A stretch of DNA of 64,000 nt from Lunularia cruciata (taxonomy: Eukaryota > Streptophyta > Marchantiopsida > Lunulariales > Lunulariaceae). A program made the position numbers and the translations under genes. Shown here in pieces: positions 34,440 through 45,278 of the stretch; the first letter of the stretch is position 1, and every line of letters begins with the position of its first letter. Under the pieces are notes generated by a model. The model did not search any database. It worked only from the letters and a program-made list of their open reading frames with translations, and was not told where the DNA came from. The stretch spans positions 14,079,001 through 14,143,000 of the forward strand of contig OX419758.1 in NCBI GenBank assembly GCA_948567375.1. Reading direction: 5' to 3'.

Positions 34440-37400
34440 ATCACATGTACCAAAAATTCATAATGGTTAAGCCATCTAATTAAATACTTGAGGAGGGTTG
34501 GTCAATTTTAATTTTACAAAATTGGAGAAGTATGAGTTGCAACAAGGATAGAATTCTCCCTACTTTTGGTAAGAAGTTGCAAGGTTTAGGATTTCAAGAA
34601 GAGGTCAAATCTCTACAAGAAAGGCAATTGATAGAGATGAAAGGGATGGAAATAACTATAGCACCTTGAGGGCCTAGGCACAAAAGGGAATTGTTTGAGT
34701 TCATCATTAAATCCCTAGGGGTGACCAAGTGGTCACTCCATTATAGGGTAGAGTTTCTCCACAACAAGAAGGTGGAATTATTGCTATGGAATTAGGAGCT
34801 AAGTGATCATGTAATATTGCATGAAATTAGAGACAATAGAGATCTAAGAACAGAGCACTTGAGAGGGAACCTCTTTGCCTGAAAAAGGAACACTAATAAG
34901 GAGTGTTTGGGCTAGAGTATTCTCCCCCAAACACCATGACCCTAGATTCTACCTAGACCCACCTAGACCTGAGCATAAAAGCAAGATTTTGGGCAACATT
35001 CAAGGACCATAAGACCAAGATTGGTTGGTCTGTGCTTTGCTACAAGGATCTATAACACCCATTGGTGCATGTATGCTCTATTGTGATATTTAGTTTGGTA
35101 TTGCAAGTAATTGGGAGATATAAAGATATTGTTTATATAGAGTTTAACCAAGGTTCTACATAGTCATAATCAACTAAAGTTAGTTGTAGCCAAGATAAAG
35201 GTGACCCTACTTTAGAGTAAGTAGATCAAATGAGCACTACTATTTTTTATTCTAGTGGATTGACTTTGTATTAATAATTCCTAGGTGCTTGGCTTTGAGG
35301 AAAGAGTTAAGAACTCTTGGACCCACAAGCCTTTTTGGTTTGGATTCTTTTATAGTCCAAGGATAGCCAATGTGAAGAAATCCCTGACTTAGTTGTTGGG
35401 TCAACATAAGATCACATACTTATGAGATTATTTCCATGAGTTGGATATTCCTTAAGACTTTTATTCTTTATATGAATTTTTACCTAATAAATTAAGTTAC
35501 TATGTAATTGATAACTTTGGTGTATAAATATTTCACAAGTATATAAACCAAGGCTGAGGAAGTACTTGTCATCCTTTCATTTACAACTATCTTTCTCTCA
35601 TTGAATTCTTTAGCAAGCAATGGCTTGAGTCTTGGAGGTGCCTTGGAGTTCTAGCCTTGAAGGAGTGTGATGGGGTTTAATTCTTTGCCTTCTTAGTCCA
35701 TGGTGCACTACTCTAATACCCATCAGAGGTTCATCTTGAGTGAAAGACAAGCCTACTCATAGATCCTACCAAAAGGGCACTTGCCAAGTCTATAATGAAG
35801 TTGTTCAAGTCCAAACAAACTAGTTATTTGAACAACAACACTACCATCTTCTTTGAGTACTTGTATGAAGGAAGGCTTGTAATTTGGGCTTCCATGTTTT
35901 GATGATGAGTGCAAAAAATTGCAAGAGATATGAACAAAAAAGGAAGAGTTACCATGGTATCTCCCTTTATCATTCACTTTTATTTAGAGATGAACCTTTT
36001 ATCCCCAATCAAGAAGGAGAAGTACCCAAATCACTACTTCCATGAAGTTTGTTTTGAGGAGCTATGGGAGAAGGAGATGATGCAAAAGAAATATATATTT
36101 GCGGATGCAAAATTTTCTTGCATAAGGAAATTTGTCCTCATAGACAAAGCTCACAATAATTTGGGCTTTGGGAAGAAGAGGCAAATAGAGTTGGCTTAAG
36201 AATCCCAAATGAAGGAGAAGAAGAGACTAACCTCTAGGCCAAAGATGAAGACCAAGAAGAGAGCTACAAAGATTCATATGGTAGAAAATTTAGTGGACAA
36301 AGATGAAGTTAAACAAAAACTAGAGGCAACATCCACAACCAGCAAACAATCACTCATCCACATTGTAATCTCATTAGACAAGGAGAAAGGAGAAGACCCC
36401 AAGTTAGAAGTCTCTAACATTGAAGAAGGCTGTTCAAGTAGAAGAAGAATGCTTAGCTAAGGAAAATACAATGCCAAAGCATGACCTTTCAGCATTGGGA
36501 AGGAAGTAGGAGGAAATTAAAAAGTGATGGAACTTATCATATCTCCATAGAATGAAGAAGTACTACCTCAAGAGGAAGGAATAATCAGAGTGGAAGAAGT
36601 GCTCAAGGCCAAAGAGGTACTTGAGGATGAAGAGTCATGTCAAGCCAAAGGTGGACTTCAAGCATAAGGATAAGATCAAGACAAAGGAATTTTATGGGCC
36701 AAAGATCCAAGTAAGGCAAGAGTGGAGAAGGAGAAGGAAGAACCCATTTTTCTTGTTTATCAAGGAGGAAATTGATACTTTGGTGTCCTTTAGGACTAAA
36801 GAAGATGCTCATTCTAGCAAGAAAGAGGTCCTACCAATCATCATGGTGCCTCTTTCTAAGCTGGTCATCCACATAGTAGGACCAATGCCTGAGTTGATGG
36901 AGAAAATCCTCCAATAGGACAAGGAGTGTCACAAAAAAATCATAGATTATATCATTCATATGACATATCCATCACATTGCACAAGGAGTTATGCAAGGAA
37001 GGACAAAGACATAAAATGAATTGGCAGAAGTCTGTGCTTTGCATTTGGAATGCATTCAGAAGTAAAAAAAATGATTTAGCACAAGTGGTGGCCCAACTTA
37101 GGGAAGAAGGAGTGGCCTTGATAGGGAAGTAAGATGAACAAGAGAAGAAGTGGTCAGATGAAGAGAAGATTTATTATGAAGAAGGGGAATAGTGCCAAAC
37201 TCAATTTGAAGAGTAGATGAAGGCTCAAGAGGAAGAAATCAATGCTTTGAAAGGAGAGGTTGAGAAGACAAAGGTGGTTCTTGTCATGGGAGATGTAAGA
37301 CACAAGAAGAGCAATGAGTTGTTGAGTGCATATCAAGAAGCTTGCGGGAAAGCTAAAGGAGAAAGAAGAAGAACAAGCTCAAGATTGTGAAGCCTTTTGG

Positions 37401-37600
37401 GGAGGAATTTTGTTAGATGTGTAAGAAATCAAGACATAGTTGAACCTCGAGAAGACCAAGATCTTGGCATAGATGGAGATCATCTTTTGCATCTGCACCA
37501 AGATCAAGTGGTGGGAACTCTAGAGGAGACAATGGAGTCCTCCTAGGAGAAATTGAAGTTATAGGAGTCAAGATCCTAGGAGCATGCTTTGATGATAAAA
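34440..37600 (+). other. unrecognised charge-rich coding remnant, unit B (contains a solo LTR)
   Basis: Plus-strand readings look protein-like over about 2.4 kb. They include LQERQLIEMKGMEITIAP, HKRELFEFIIKSLGVTKW, LSDHVILHEIRDNRDL, then after the solo LTR KSIMKLFKSKQTSYLNNNTT, VSPFIIHFYLEMNLLSPIKK and HYFHEVCFEELWEKEM. After 36200 the reading becomes Lys/Glu-rich with coiled-coil character (36209-36460, 36621-36917). The Pro-Phe-x-Ile-His-Phe-Tyr block and the charged tail match unit A. Stops and frameshifts are frequent. I do not recognise the family; a Gag-like or transposon-encoded protein is possible. Confidence 0.5.
35051..35761 (+). repeat. solo LTR of the element-C family in unit B
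   Basis: TATAACACCCATTGGTGC to GCCTACTCATA (first G of the terminal TG mutated to A). Flanked by GATC on both sides (35047-35050 and 35762-35765), a possible 4-bp target duplication. Unit B coding similarity continues on both sides. Confidence 0.82.
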
Positions 37601-38846
37601 GTGTATATAGATGAGTAGTTGAGCAACTTATGATAGCCCAATATTGATGTACTTATAGTATAATCAATAAGAATGGGTTGTTCACACAAAGATACAAGTT
37701 GGAAATGACTAAGAATGAATCAAAGTGTCATAATGTCACAATTCATCTATTATTTCCTATTTAACCTATGCAACATAATAAATATCACTTTTGCGGTAAT
37801 CAAGTAAGTAAAGTTAGCTCCCGCAAAGATACAATTCAGAATTGGTCAAATATGAAGCAAACAATAACAAGTTGTTCTTCTTGGTTGCATCTTTAATCTC
37901 TCAGGTAGAAACTACACCTAAAAGAGAATAACAAGCACTGATTCACAGACTCGTCACAAGTTAACATTCATTAATCACAACTTCATTAAATAAATTTCCA
38001 AACAATTCTTGATTGTGATAATTCAATCTCTCCCAAAAATGGCACTTCACTACAAAACGACTTTGCCTCAAAATTGTGTTCCACCTCTCCATTGAAGGCA
38101 CAACTTCCTTGATCAAAATTGCTTCACGTCAACACTACACTACACTCACAACTGCAAAATATTACCAACACTACAATTCCTCTTAGATTTGTGAAGGCAT
38201 TGCTCTAATTGCACTTCACTCAGGATCAAACACACAAAATGAAGATCACGGCCACGGAATCCAACATCCAACACACACATTGACTTGCACTTCAGAATTC
38301 TCCACACACCCACAAACACAATGCTGATACTCAGAATTAAGTACAAGCAATGAGCATTGCTTCGCAACACTTTGCTTTATCTATTCTCAAAATTATGAGT
38401 ACTAAACAACAACACACTATGAATGTCACCTTTAAATAGTAGAGCAATCGATAGTTGCTAACAACTATACCGTTCTACAACAACTTTACAAACCTTTAGA
38501 TCCAAAATGCCAATGCACCTCTTCATATCTGCCCTTCAAAATCTCGAATCTTTTACTTCTCCAATCCAATGTCAACTTTGACTTGGGCTTCCAAACCTGA
38601 TGTTCTTTCAAGAATTTCTATGTCTTTGGATCTACTCAATTTCCACTCCTAATTCTTCTATTTCTATGATTTCTTCACTACAACCTACAATTGAGGTCAA
38701 AGGTAATCTTCCTAACTCTTTAGCTCTTGACCCATTCTTCTCTAATGTTTTAGCTTGTGGGTCTAAAGACACCTGAACTCCTACTTCACTTACTTTGGGT
38801 CTTCTAACTACGTGCATTTCATTACAAAGTTTATCCAACTCCGTCA
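37601..38846. other. unassigned repeat-like sequence left of element C
   Basis: No clear gene. The minus-strand reading 38846-38632 (ELDKLCNEMHVVRRPKVSEV, then KELGRLPLTSIVGCSEEIIE) looks protein-like and may be part of another retroelement polyprotein. 37620-38500 is AT-rich with many ACA/CAC triplets and could be LTR or leader sequence. It does not match copy 2 on the other side of element C, so element C is not flanked by one continuous host. Confidence 0.4.
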
Positions 38847-39538
38847 TGTGAGTTGGCTTGTCTCTCACTTGGGATGAACCTCTGATGGCTATTGTGGTAA
38901 CGCACCATGGACTAAGAAGGCAAAGAACCCCAACTCCATCATACTCCTCCAAGGCTAACACTCCAAGAATCAAGACATTGCTCACTAGAGAACTCAATGA
39001 GAGAGAGATAGTTGCAAATGAAAGGATGATGAGTACTTCCTCACCCCTTGTTTATATACTTGTGAAATAAATATGCATCAAAGTTACTAATTATTGGAGT
39101 AACTCAAGTTACTAGGCTAAAAATCAAGTAAAGTCAAAAAGTATAAAGGAATATCTATCCACATGGGCATATTCCACTAAGCATGTGATCTTATCTTGAC
39201 TCAACCACTAAGTCAAGGATTCCTTCACATGGGCTATCCTTGGACTATAGAAGAATCCAAAATAAAAATTCTTATGGGCCCAAGAGTTCTCAACTCTTTC
39301 CTCAAAGCCAAACACCTAAGAATAATACCAAGTCAACACATTAGAATCTAAAATAGTGATGCTCATCTTTTCCACTTCCTCTAAAGTAAAGTCCACTTTA
39401 TCTTAGCTATGACTAACTTTAGCTAATCATGACTAATGTGGAACCATCCTTTATCTCTATGTAAATAATATCTCTCAAGTAATTATATGCGCAAGCTAAA
39501 TATTACAATACCACACACATGCACAAATGGGTGTTCCA
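38847..39538 (-). repeat. 3' LTR of element C
   Basis: In plus orientation TGTGAGTTGGCTTG to GGGTGTTCCA, 692 bp, same family as 60170-60861 and the three solo LTRs. It contains TTATATACTTGTG and a run of AATCCAAAA/GGCCCAAGAG blocks common to all copies. Confidence 0.88.
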
Positions 39539-40031
39539 TTTACCATGGGACTAAGTTTTCACTTTGTCCTCAAAGTGAAGGTCTCTCTACCTTCTATGAT
39601 ACATCTTCAACTTATCATGGTTAATCCTATCAAAGTGTCTTCCTTCCAACTCCTTAAGATCATAGGTGTAATTGCCTCACACCTTCTCCACTATGAAAGG
39701 TCCAAAGTACTTAGGAAAAAACTTATTTTGCACTCTCTTGAATGGAATAGAATCAAACAACATTACCCAATCACCTTCTTTGAAAGGCTCCACCTTCTTC
39801 TTGCCTTGCCTCTTGTTATAGCTCTCATTTTTTTTTCCTTTGGGCTTGCTCCACTTGAACCATAGCAGCTGCTCTTGCCTCTTCCAACTCCATGAGTTGA
39901 TCCTTCCTTGACTTCTCTACATCACCTCCTTGTGCCTTCTTCAATCTCCTATGAATGCTTTGGAATGTAGGAAGATCAAAGTGAATAGGTAAGGTAGACT
40001 CAATACCGTATACCAATTGAAATGGAGAATA
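39539..40031 (-). pseudogene. element C integrase, C-terminal part
   Basis: On the minus strand: YSPFQLVYGIESTLPIHFDL, LMELEEARAAAMVQVEQAQR, then in another frame VEPFKEGDWVMLFDSIPFKR and FFPKYFGPFIVEKV, the end of the integrase core and the GPY/F-like module. It joins the part at 57240-58141 across copy 1. A frameshift lies near 39830. Confidence 0.85.
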
Positions 40032-40705
40032 TGTCATGCGTATATACATCGCTACACAACATACATCGCTGTCAACATCATACACTATAGAAGCACAACT
40101 CACACATAAGTCATACATAGACTCTAAAGTGCCACAATAATCAGATTGCTTAACACTTTCAACTCAACTCAACTCAACTCAACTCAGATCAGTACTTGAT
40201 TTGTCACTCTATAAACTGCCAACAACTGGGCACTGATTACAGTCAAGCCACACCCACTCAAGCATAGAGAATCCAGGTGACGCTCGCCGGCCTCTGTCCA
40301 CCATAGCCAGGAACTCGAAGGCTCAACATCAGAGAAGTGAGCTCTCTGGAGCTCACTTGGAATCTATACCCCCCTGGACTTGAGCTAGCACTGGAACCCT
40401 AATGGTCCTGCTGACGGCACACTCGACGGTGCGAACGGTGCAAAGTGACGGTGGGCCCCACCGTGAAGTCAGTACCTCGAACACCAAATCAGACTGTCGG
40501 AAAGTAGTCCATGAGAAACTACTAAAATAACTCTAACTACTATCACTAGAACTCTAGTGTCCGAGCAACTAGATGCGGAACTACAAATGGTGTGACAGCT
40601 GTCGTGCGTATATACATCGCTACACAACATACATCGCTATCAACATCATACACTATAGAAGCACAACTCACACATAAGTCATACATAGACTCTAAAGTGC
40701 CACAA
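40032..40705 (-). repeat. 3' LTR array of copy 1: tail, core, tail
   Basis: Plus-strand order: 106-bp tail (40032-40137), 460-bp core (40138-40597), GC, and a second 106-bp tail (40600-40705). The tails differ at 2 positions. The core matches the 5' LTR core (56786-57235) at about 95 percent with a two-unit length difference in an (AACTC)n run (five versus three units). The core/tail junction is the palindrome GACAGCTGTC (40594-40603). Confidence 0.92.
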
Positions 40706-40717
40706 TTGCCCCCCTAG
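40706..40717 (-). promoter_or_regulatory. polypurine tract of copy 1
   Basis: The minus strand reads CTAGGGGGGCAA directly before TTGTGGCAC, the outer end of the tail. This places the natural LTR start at the tail, not at the core. Confidence 0.7.
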
Positions 40718-40873
40718 CTGGCGGTTAGGTCCCTCTAACTCCAGATAGCCATCTACTCTAAGTATATGGTATACCCTCTAATGGGCAAAGATCAGGAGGC
40801 CGGGTGCTATGGAGCCCCATCGTTAGTCGCCTGTCTGCAATCTATACCATATAAAGAATGAACTAGCTATAGG
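40718..40873 (-). other. 3' untranslated part of copy 1
   Basis: Lies between the stop of the polyprotein (TGA, 40876-40874) and the PPT. Similar sequence precedes the PHD remnant in copy 3 (8028-8190). No coding features. Confidence 0.6.
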
Positions 40874-42560
40874 TCAAGTACATCTAGGACATAACTACTG
40901 TCCCTGAGGAACCACCATGAGGGGAGGAGTCATACATGCCATATGCCATCCTCTCAAACAGCTATCACACACTAACATAGTAGCAGCTCCACCAGAAGAG
41001 CCACATAACATACACCTCAAGCCTGCACGTACAAGTGCCAAGCTTGGGTCCATAGTACCATCAATGTTTGGGAGGTGGCATGGTGCACAATTGCGCACAT
41101 GATCCTTCCAAACAACACCATCACGTCCTTCTAACACAAGGACTCCAGATGGCAAAATCTCACGCACCCTCAAGATAGTGCGGCCTGTAGAAACATCAAG
41201 TGTCGCCGGTGCTGTCTGCTGTAGATATACATAGTCGCCTGGATGAAATCGACGGATTGAGGGTCTATAACCTCCTCCTCGAATGGTAGCATAGCGTAAA
41301 GTATCTCTATGCTGAGCAATTGCCAAGTTCTCAAAGGTCACCGGCATCACTCTTTGAAAGATCTCTGCCCGTTGAGAACATGCGCTCATCCACACATCGG
41401 GGTCATCCAAGTCCAAAACTACAGTAGCATCTTGACAAATGGCTGCAGGTAAATCTGGATCTCGTCCATAGAGTAGAAAGTATGGAGAGAAGGATGCTAA
41501 GGAGGCTTGCCGGCTGAACCAATAGCCCATGGCCAACCAAGGAAACTGGAGATCCCAATCTCCCAAGTGGCCTCTCTGCAAACCATACTTTTGCAACTCC
41601 CTCTTCATCGTCTGAACCACTCTCTCGGCTAAGCCATCTGCCTCAGGGTGATCTCGGGATGTAGTACGATGATCAATCAAAGCCTTGTCACACAAGACCT
41701 GAAACTCCCCCAAGAACTCTGTACCCTGATCAGTCAAAACCTCAGCTGGTGCACCAAAATGACTAAGAACTTGATCCAGGAACGAGTAAGCCGTCCCTTC
41801 ACTAGACTTGTCAGGAAGTGCCACCAACTCAATCCACTTGGAGAAGTGCTCCACCATCACCAAAACGTACCGATGATGTCTCACAGTCAACGGTAAAGGT
41901 CTGGCAAAGTCCAAACTCCAACGGTAACCCAATCCCATGATAGGTAATGGATGTAACTGTGGCGTAGGAGCATTGAATGATGCTCTAACTAGGTCACAAA
42001 CCATACATCTGGCAACAAACTGCTGTATCTCGGTCTGCATACCACACCACCAATAATGACTCTGGAGTAAGCTATATGTATGCTTTACTCCAAAATGTCC
42101 TAGCTCCTCATGAGCATGACAGACCAACTGTGGTCTCTGTGATGGAAGTGGTACTACTCGCACTCTACCATCCTCCCATACACGCAAAAGGTGTCTACCC
42201 TCCAATCTGAACTGTCTGGCTCGCTGAAGAACACGGTCTCTCTCCTTGGCCCCAACTATGCCACCCACAACACCAGTGCAAAGATAGTCCATTAATAAGA
42301 CATCATCATGAATGTCTCGCTGAACTGTACCAATATCTTCACTCTCTGGATCTGTGACCTCAATAACTCCTCCTGTATGCGCTGAGAGAGATACCACCAA
42401 AGTCTCTGCAAATATACACAGAAAGGCCAATGCATGCCAACCTGGCACCATCTCCTCATCTGTCTCACCATGCCAACGTGCTCCGGTCTGATCCTGCTGG
42501 CTGGGACATGGGTTTCTACTCAACCCATCTGCATCACGGTTCACCACTCCAGGTCTGTGA
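40874..42560 (-). pseudogene. copy 1 integrase with C-terminal PHD finger
   Basis: The open stretch 42547-40895 begins with the end of RNase H (VVNRDADGLSR). Integrase follows: zinc-binding H..H/C..C (HEELGHFGVKHTYSLLQSHY, then CMVC), catalytic core with Asp in WSLDFARPLP, Asp in LTDQGTEFLGEF and Glu in ADGLAERVVQTMKREL (34 residues between by my count), and SFSPYFLLYGRDPDLP. The C-terminal module GDYVYLQQ and VREILPSGVLVLEGRDG precedes a PHD finger: CMLC, 11 residues, CDSC, LRGW, H, MA, C, then PPLMVVPQGQ, a TAG where Trp is expected, and LCPRC. All eight zinc ligands are present if the TAG is read through; it is Trp in copy 3. PHD fingers read histone H3 tails, and here the finger takes the place a chromodomain has in chromoviruses. 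Confidence 0.92.
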
Positions 42561-43658
42561 ACAACCGTGAAAGCATAGGAGCAGATGTCAACCTCTCCTT
42601 GAGCTCTACAAAAGCTCTCTCCTGCTCATCTCCCCAACACCACTCTTGTGTAAGCTTGGTCAGCTTCGTCAAGGCCTTGGCAATGGCACTAAATCCTCTA
42701 ACATAGCGGCAATAGAAGTTTGCCAACCCAAGGAATGCTCGCACTCTGCTCACATCCGTAGGCCGAGGAATACGTGCAATAGCCTCCACCTTGGTCTACT
42801 AAACACCAAGTCCTCCGGGGTAGATAGTGTGACCCAAATACTCAACCTGCTCGTGAAGAACCTACACTTCCCAAGATGTAATTTGAGTCCATGAGATCTC
42901 AACCTCTCAAACACCTCCAACAATTGTCTCTCATGCTCCTCCACAGTAGTGCTATAGACCAAAATGTCATCAATATAACACCGAGCAAAATCCAATCTAG
43001 CTAGGATCCTATCCATGACCCTCTGGAACTCAGTAGGAGCATTCTTCAACCCAAATGGTAAGAATCTCCACTGATATAACACATCCTTGCCGTGAGGATC
43101 AATAGCCCAAAATGATGTCTTGGACTTATCTTCCTCCCTGATCGGCAACTGATGATATCCTACTCAAAGATCCAAAGTACTGAAGACCTTTGCATGCCCA
43201 ATCGCATAAAAAATCTCCTCCGGTGTAGGCATGGCATACCGATCAGCCCTGGTCTGTCGGTTGATAGGATGGTAATCTCCACACATCCGCATATCTATAT
43301 AGTTGCCATGCATATCCTTCTTGGCTGGCATCACTGTCGCTGATGCATACTCTCCATGTGAAATCTCCACCAAACCAGCTTCAAAAAGGTCACTACTCCG
43401 GCTCTGAATCAATGTCCTCTCCATATCACTATATTGATAAGGACGTCGGAAAACAGGTGTGTCATTAGTCAGCTCAATCCGTATACCAGGTCCCTTCAGA
43501 GCACCCAAATCCTTCATACTGAAGGCAAAACAACTCGTGTGACTCCTCAAGAACCTCCAAACCCTCCGTCTTTCCTCTCCAGTAAGCTTGGGTCCAAGAT
43601 CTGGCTCCCAAGTATCCTCTATAACTGTAGTAGGAGTGGAAGACGTACTGACTGGCTG
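42550..43658 (-). pseudogene. copy 1 reverse transcriptase
   Basis: Follows the methyltransferase in the same frame: GPGIRIELTNDTPVFRRPYQ, YASATVMPAKKD, MRMCGDYHPINRQTRADRYA and VFSTLDL, then a TGA replacing Arg at 43164-43166. It continues HQLPIREEDKSKTSFWAIDP, WRFLPFGLKNAPTEFQRVMD and CYIDDILVYSTT (catalytic region Ile-Asp-Asp). A 1-bp loss near 42855 shifts the frame, then EYLGHTIYPGGLG, two adjacent TAG stops, and FLGLANFYCRYVRGFS. It ends at LTSAP, where RNase H should begin. Confidence 0.92.
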
Positions 43659-43949
43659 CTACACTGGGCCCTTGGGAGCAATAGTGTCATGCTCCCGACC
43701 ACTAGAGGTCCCAACCTCTGTGTGAAAAACTCCCTCCACTCTGGCTGCAAGCTCCACACGTCCTCTGGCTGCATCCCATGTGGACCAAGGGTGTAATCCA
43801 AGTAGCCCACGCTCACCTGGATGGACTCCAAGTAGACCACTCTCCCTAGTAGCTACTGGATGTGTCCCAAGAATACCATGTCCACTCGGTCCATCGCCCC
43901 CAGCATGTGCCTGAATCGTCTCGATAGGCACAGGGCTCACAAGTGTCCG

Positions 43950-45278
43950 AGTGGTGATGGCTATCAAGCGCATCCTACGCTGCTCTGCCAAACCAAGGCT
44001 CACAATCCAGGTCAAACAGTTCAGGTCCATAGCCTGACCTAACACCTGACGCCTGGATGCCTCTGACACTGTTGGAACAGCGGTAATACCGGTGCAAAAA
44101 CCCATTGCCCGCTCTCTCTCATCAGCATTGGGCTCCACCAACTGCTATAACTGTGAGTCCCAAACAAGTCCAAGTCCTCCCTCTCAAAAAGCATGAGAGC
44201 CTGGGAAACTCATGAGTGTAGGAAATGCAGCTCTAGGCTGTCCAACTAGGTTCACTACTGCCATAGGTGACCTATCAGCCACTACCACTGTCTGAGACTG
44301 ACGCCCAACATCCAAGATATCATCAACAAGAATGTGGTCTAGTCGCTGAATCCCATCATAACTACGCTGTAGAACCTCTCTGGGTAAAAGGTTCATCCAC
44401 CAAAGGCAAAGACGATGAGCCCGTGATCCCACTCTGGCTGCATCTAACAATACTGGCTGCATCTAACAATACAGTAGGTCCCATCCAAGAATGGACCTGA
44501 TGTGTACTCGCCACCACTCTAGTGCGAGAATCACCCAACAAAGGAACGTTCTCCAAAAGGTAAGCTGAAGAAACAGATTGATGAGATGTCGTAATATCCG
44601 TAACATCTCCCAAAACACACCAGAATGAGGATCTTGAAGACCCAAACCGCGGCCCGCACGTGTATGTCCCTGACATGGCCATCCAGAAATCACCAAGTGA
44701 ACAGGTCCATGTCTCTCTAGGTCATGCGCTCCCAGTAAGGAAATGTCTCCTGGTAAGGCCTTCTGGTAACCTCTGACTGCTGACATTGGTAATAACTCCG
44801 GATACCGATAGGCCAAGTGTGCCACATGATGTAGAGAGACTCGCCTAGCAATCTCATCTCTCTCTACATACAAGTACCTCTGTACTCGGATACCCACCTG
44901 TAACACCGCAGCTAGTCCGGTGCTGATCCCACCAAACAACTCCAATAGGCATATCCCCTCTACTGGGTACTGCCAAGCAATGAGTGTGGTATCCAGAGGT
45001 GTCAAAGAAATCGCCTCTGGAGGCTCATCCTCACACTCATCCCTTGATGGTACGAAGGCTCCACTCCAAGCCTGCTGCACCAACTGATCTGCATGTTGCT
45101 GCAATGCTTCCTCTGAACTCCACAATGGAACATCCAAGGTGGATGGAACAATCCCACTCGTACTCCAAAGTCGAGTGATCTCCTCTAGTACTGGAGTATC
45201 CTCTGCATGGGAGTTCCCCTCCAACAAGTCACCAGGCCAAGTAACTACACCACTGAAAGCCAAAACTGATGCTGCCAT
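43950..45278 (-). pseudogene. copy 1 cytosine-5 DNA methyltransferase domain (DNMT3/DRM-like)
   Basis: Conserved C5-methyltransferase motifs appear in conventional order. Motif I is LLELFGGISTGL (44948-44913), followed by GIRVQRYLYVERDEIARR (motif II Glu). Motif IV is VISGWPCQGHTRAGR with catalytic Cys (Pro-Cys-Gln at 44678-44670) and GVFWEMLRIL. Motif VI is YLLENVP (Glu-Asn-Val at 44553-44545). Motif VIII is VGSRAHRLCLWWMNLL, then AFPTLMSFPGSHAF. Motif IX/X is RERAMGFCTGITAVPTVSEA with QVLGQAMDLN. The pattern after motif I, the Asn after motif VIII and the ER-x-x-GF block resemble DNMT3 and DRM proteins, but without DRM circular permutation. Disruptions are a 7-bp deletion near 44585, a 19-bp tandem duplication (44434-44471), TGA at 44184 and TAG near 44153. 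It reads in frame with protease upstream and RT downstream, so it belongs to the polyprotein. Confidence 0.93.
44434..44471. repeat. 19-bp tandem duplication inside the methyltransferase
   Basis: CTGGCTGCATCTAACAATA occurs twice without spacer (44434-44452, 44453-44471). Copy 2 has a single unit at the corresponding place (about 61307-61330). The duplication shifts the frame between motifs VI and VIII. Confidence 0.95.

Noticed and set aside
32190-35761. A complete element bounded by the two plus-oriented LTRs at 32190 and 35051
   Set aside because: The interval contains copia 3 gag, its PBS and 5' LTR and part of unit B in other orientations, so these are two separate solo LTRs.
40161-40185. 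Possible CRISPR-like or structured repeat (AACTC)5
   Set aside because: A simple pentanucleotide microsatellite inside the LTR, three units in the partner LTR; no spacers.
41000-41100. Cys-rich C-terminus as another zinc knuckle
   Set aside because: Spacing and the PPL, VP, W and CP.C landmarks fit a PHD finger and not C-x2-C-x4-H-x4-C.
42434-42894. Plus-strand open frames opposite the RT and integrase of copy 1
   Set aside because: Antisense shadows of the minus-strand pol; no similarity to known proteins.
43950-45278. Methyltransferase as an ordinary host gene inserted among repeats
   Set aside because: It is in the same frame as protease upstream and RT downstream, without introns, and copy 2 repeats the protease-methyltransferase order.
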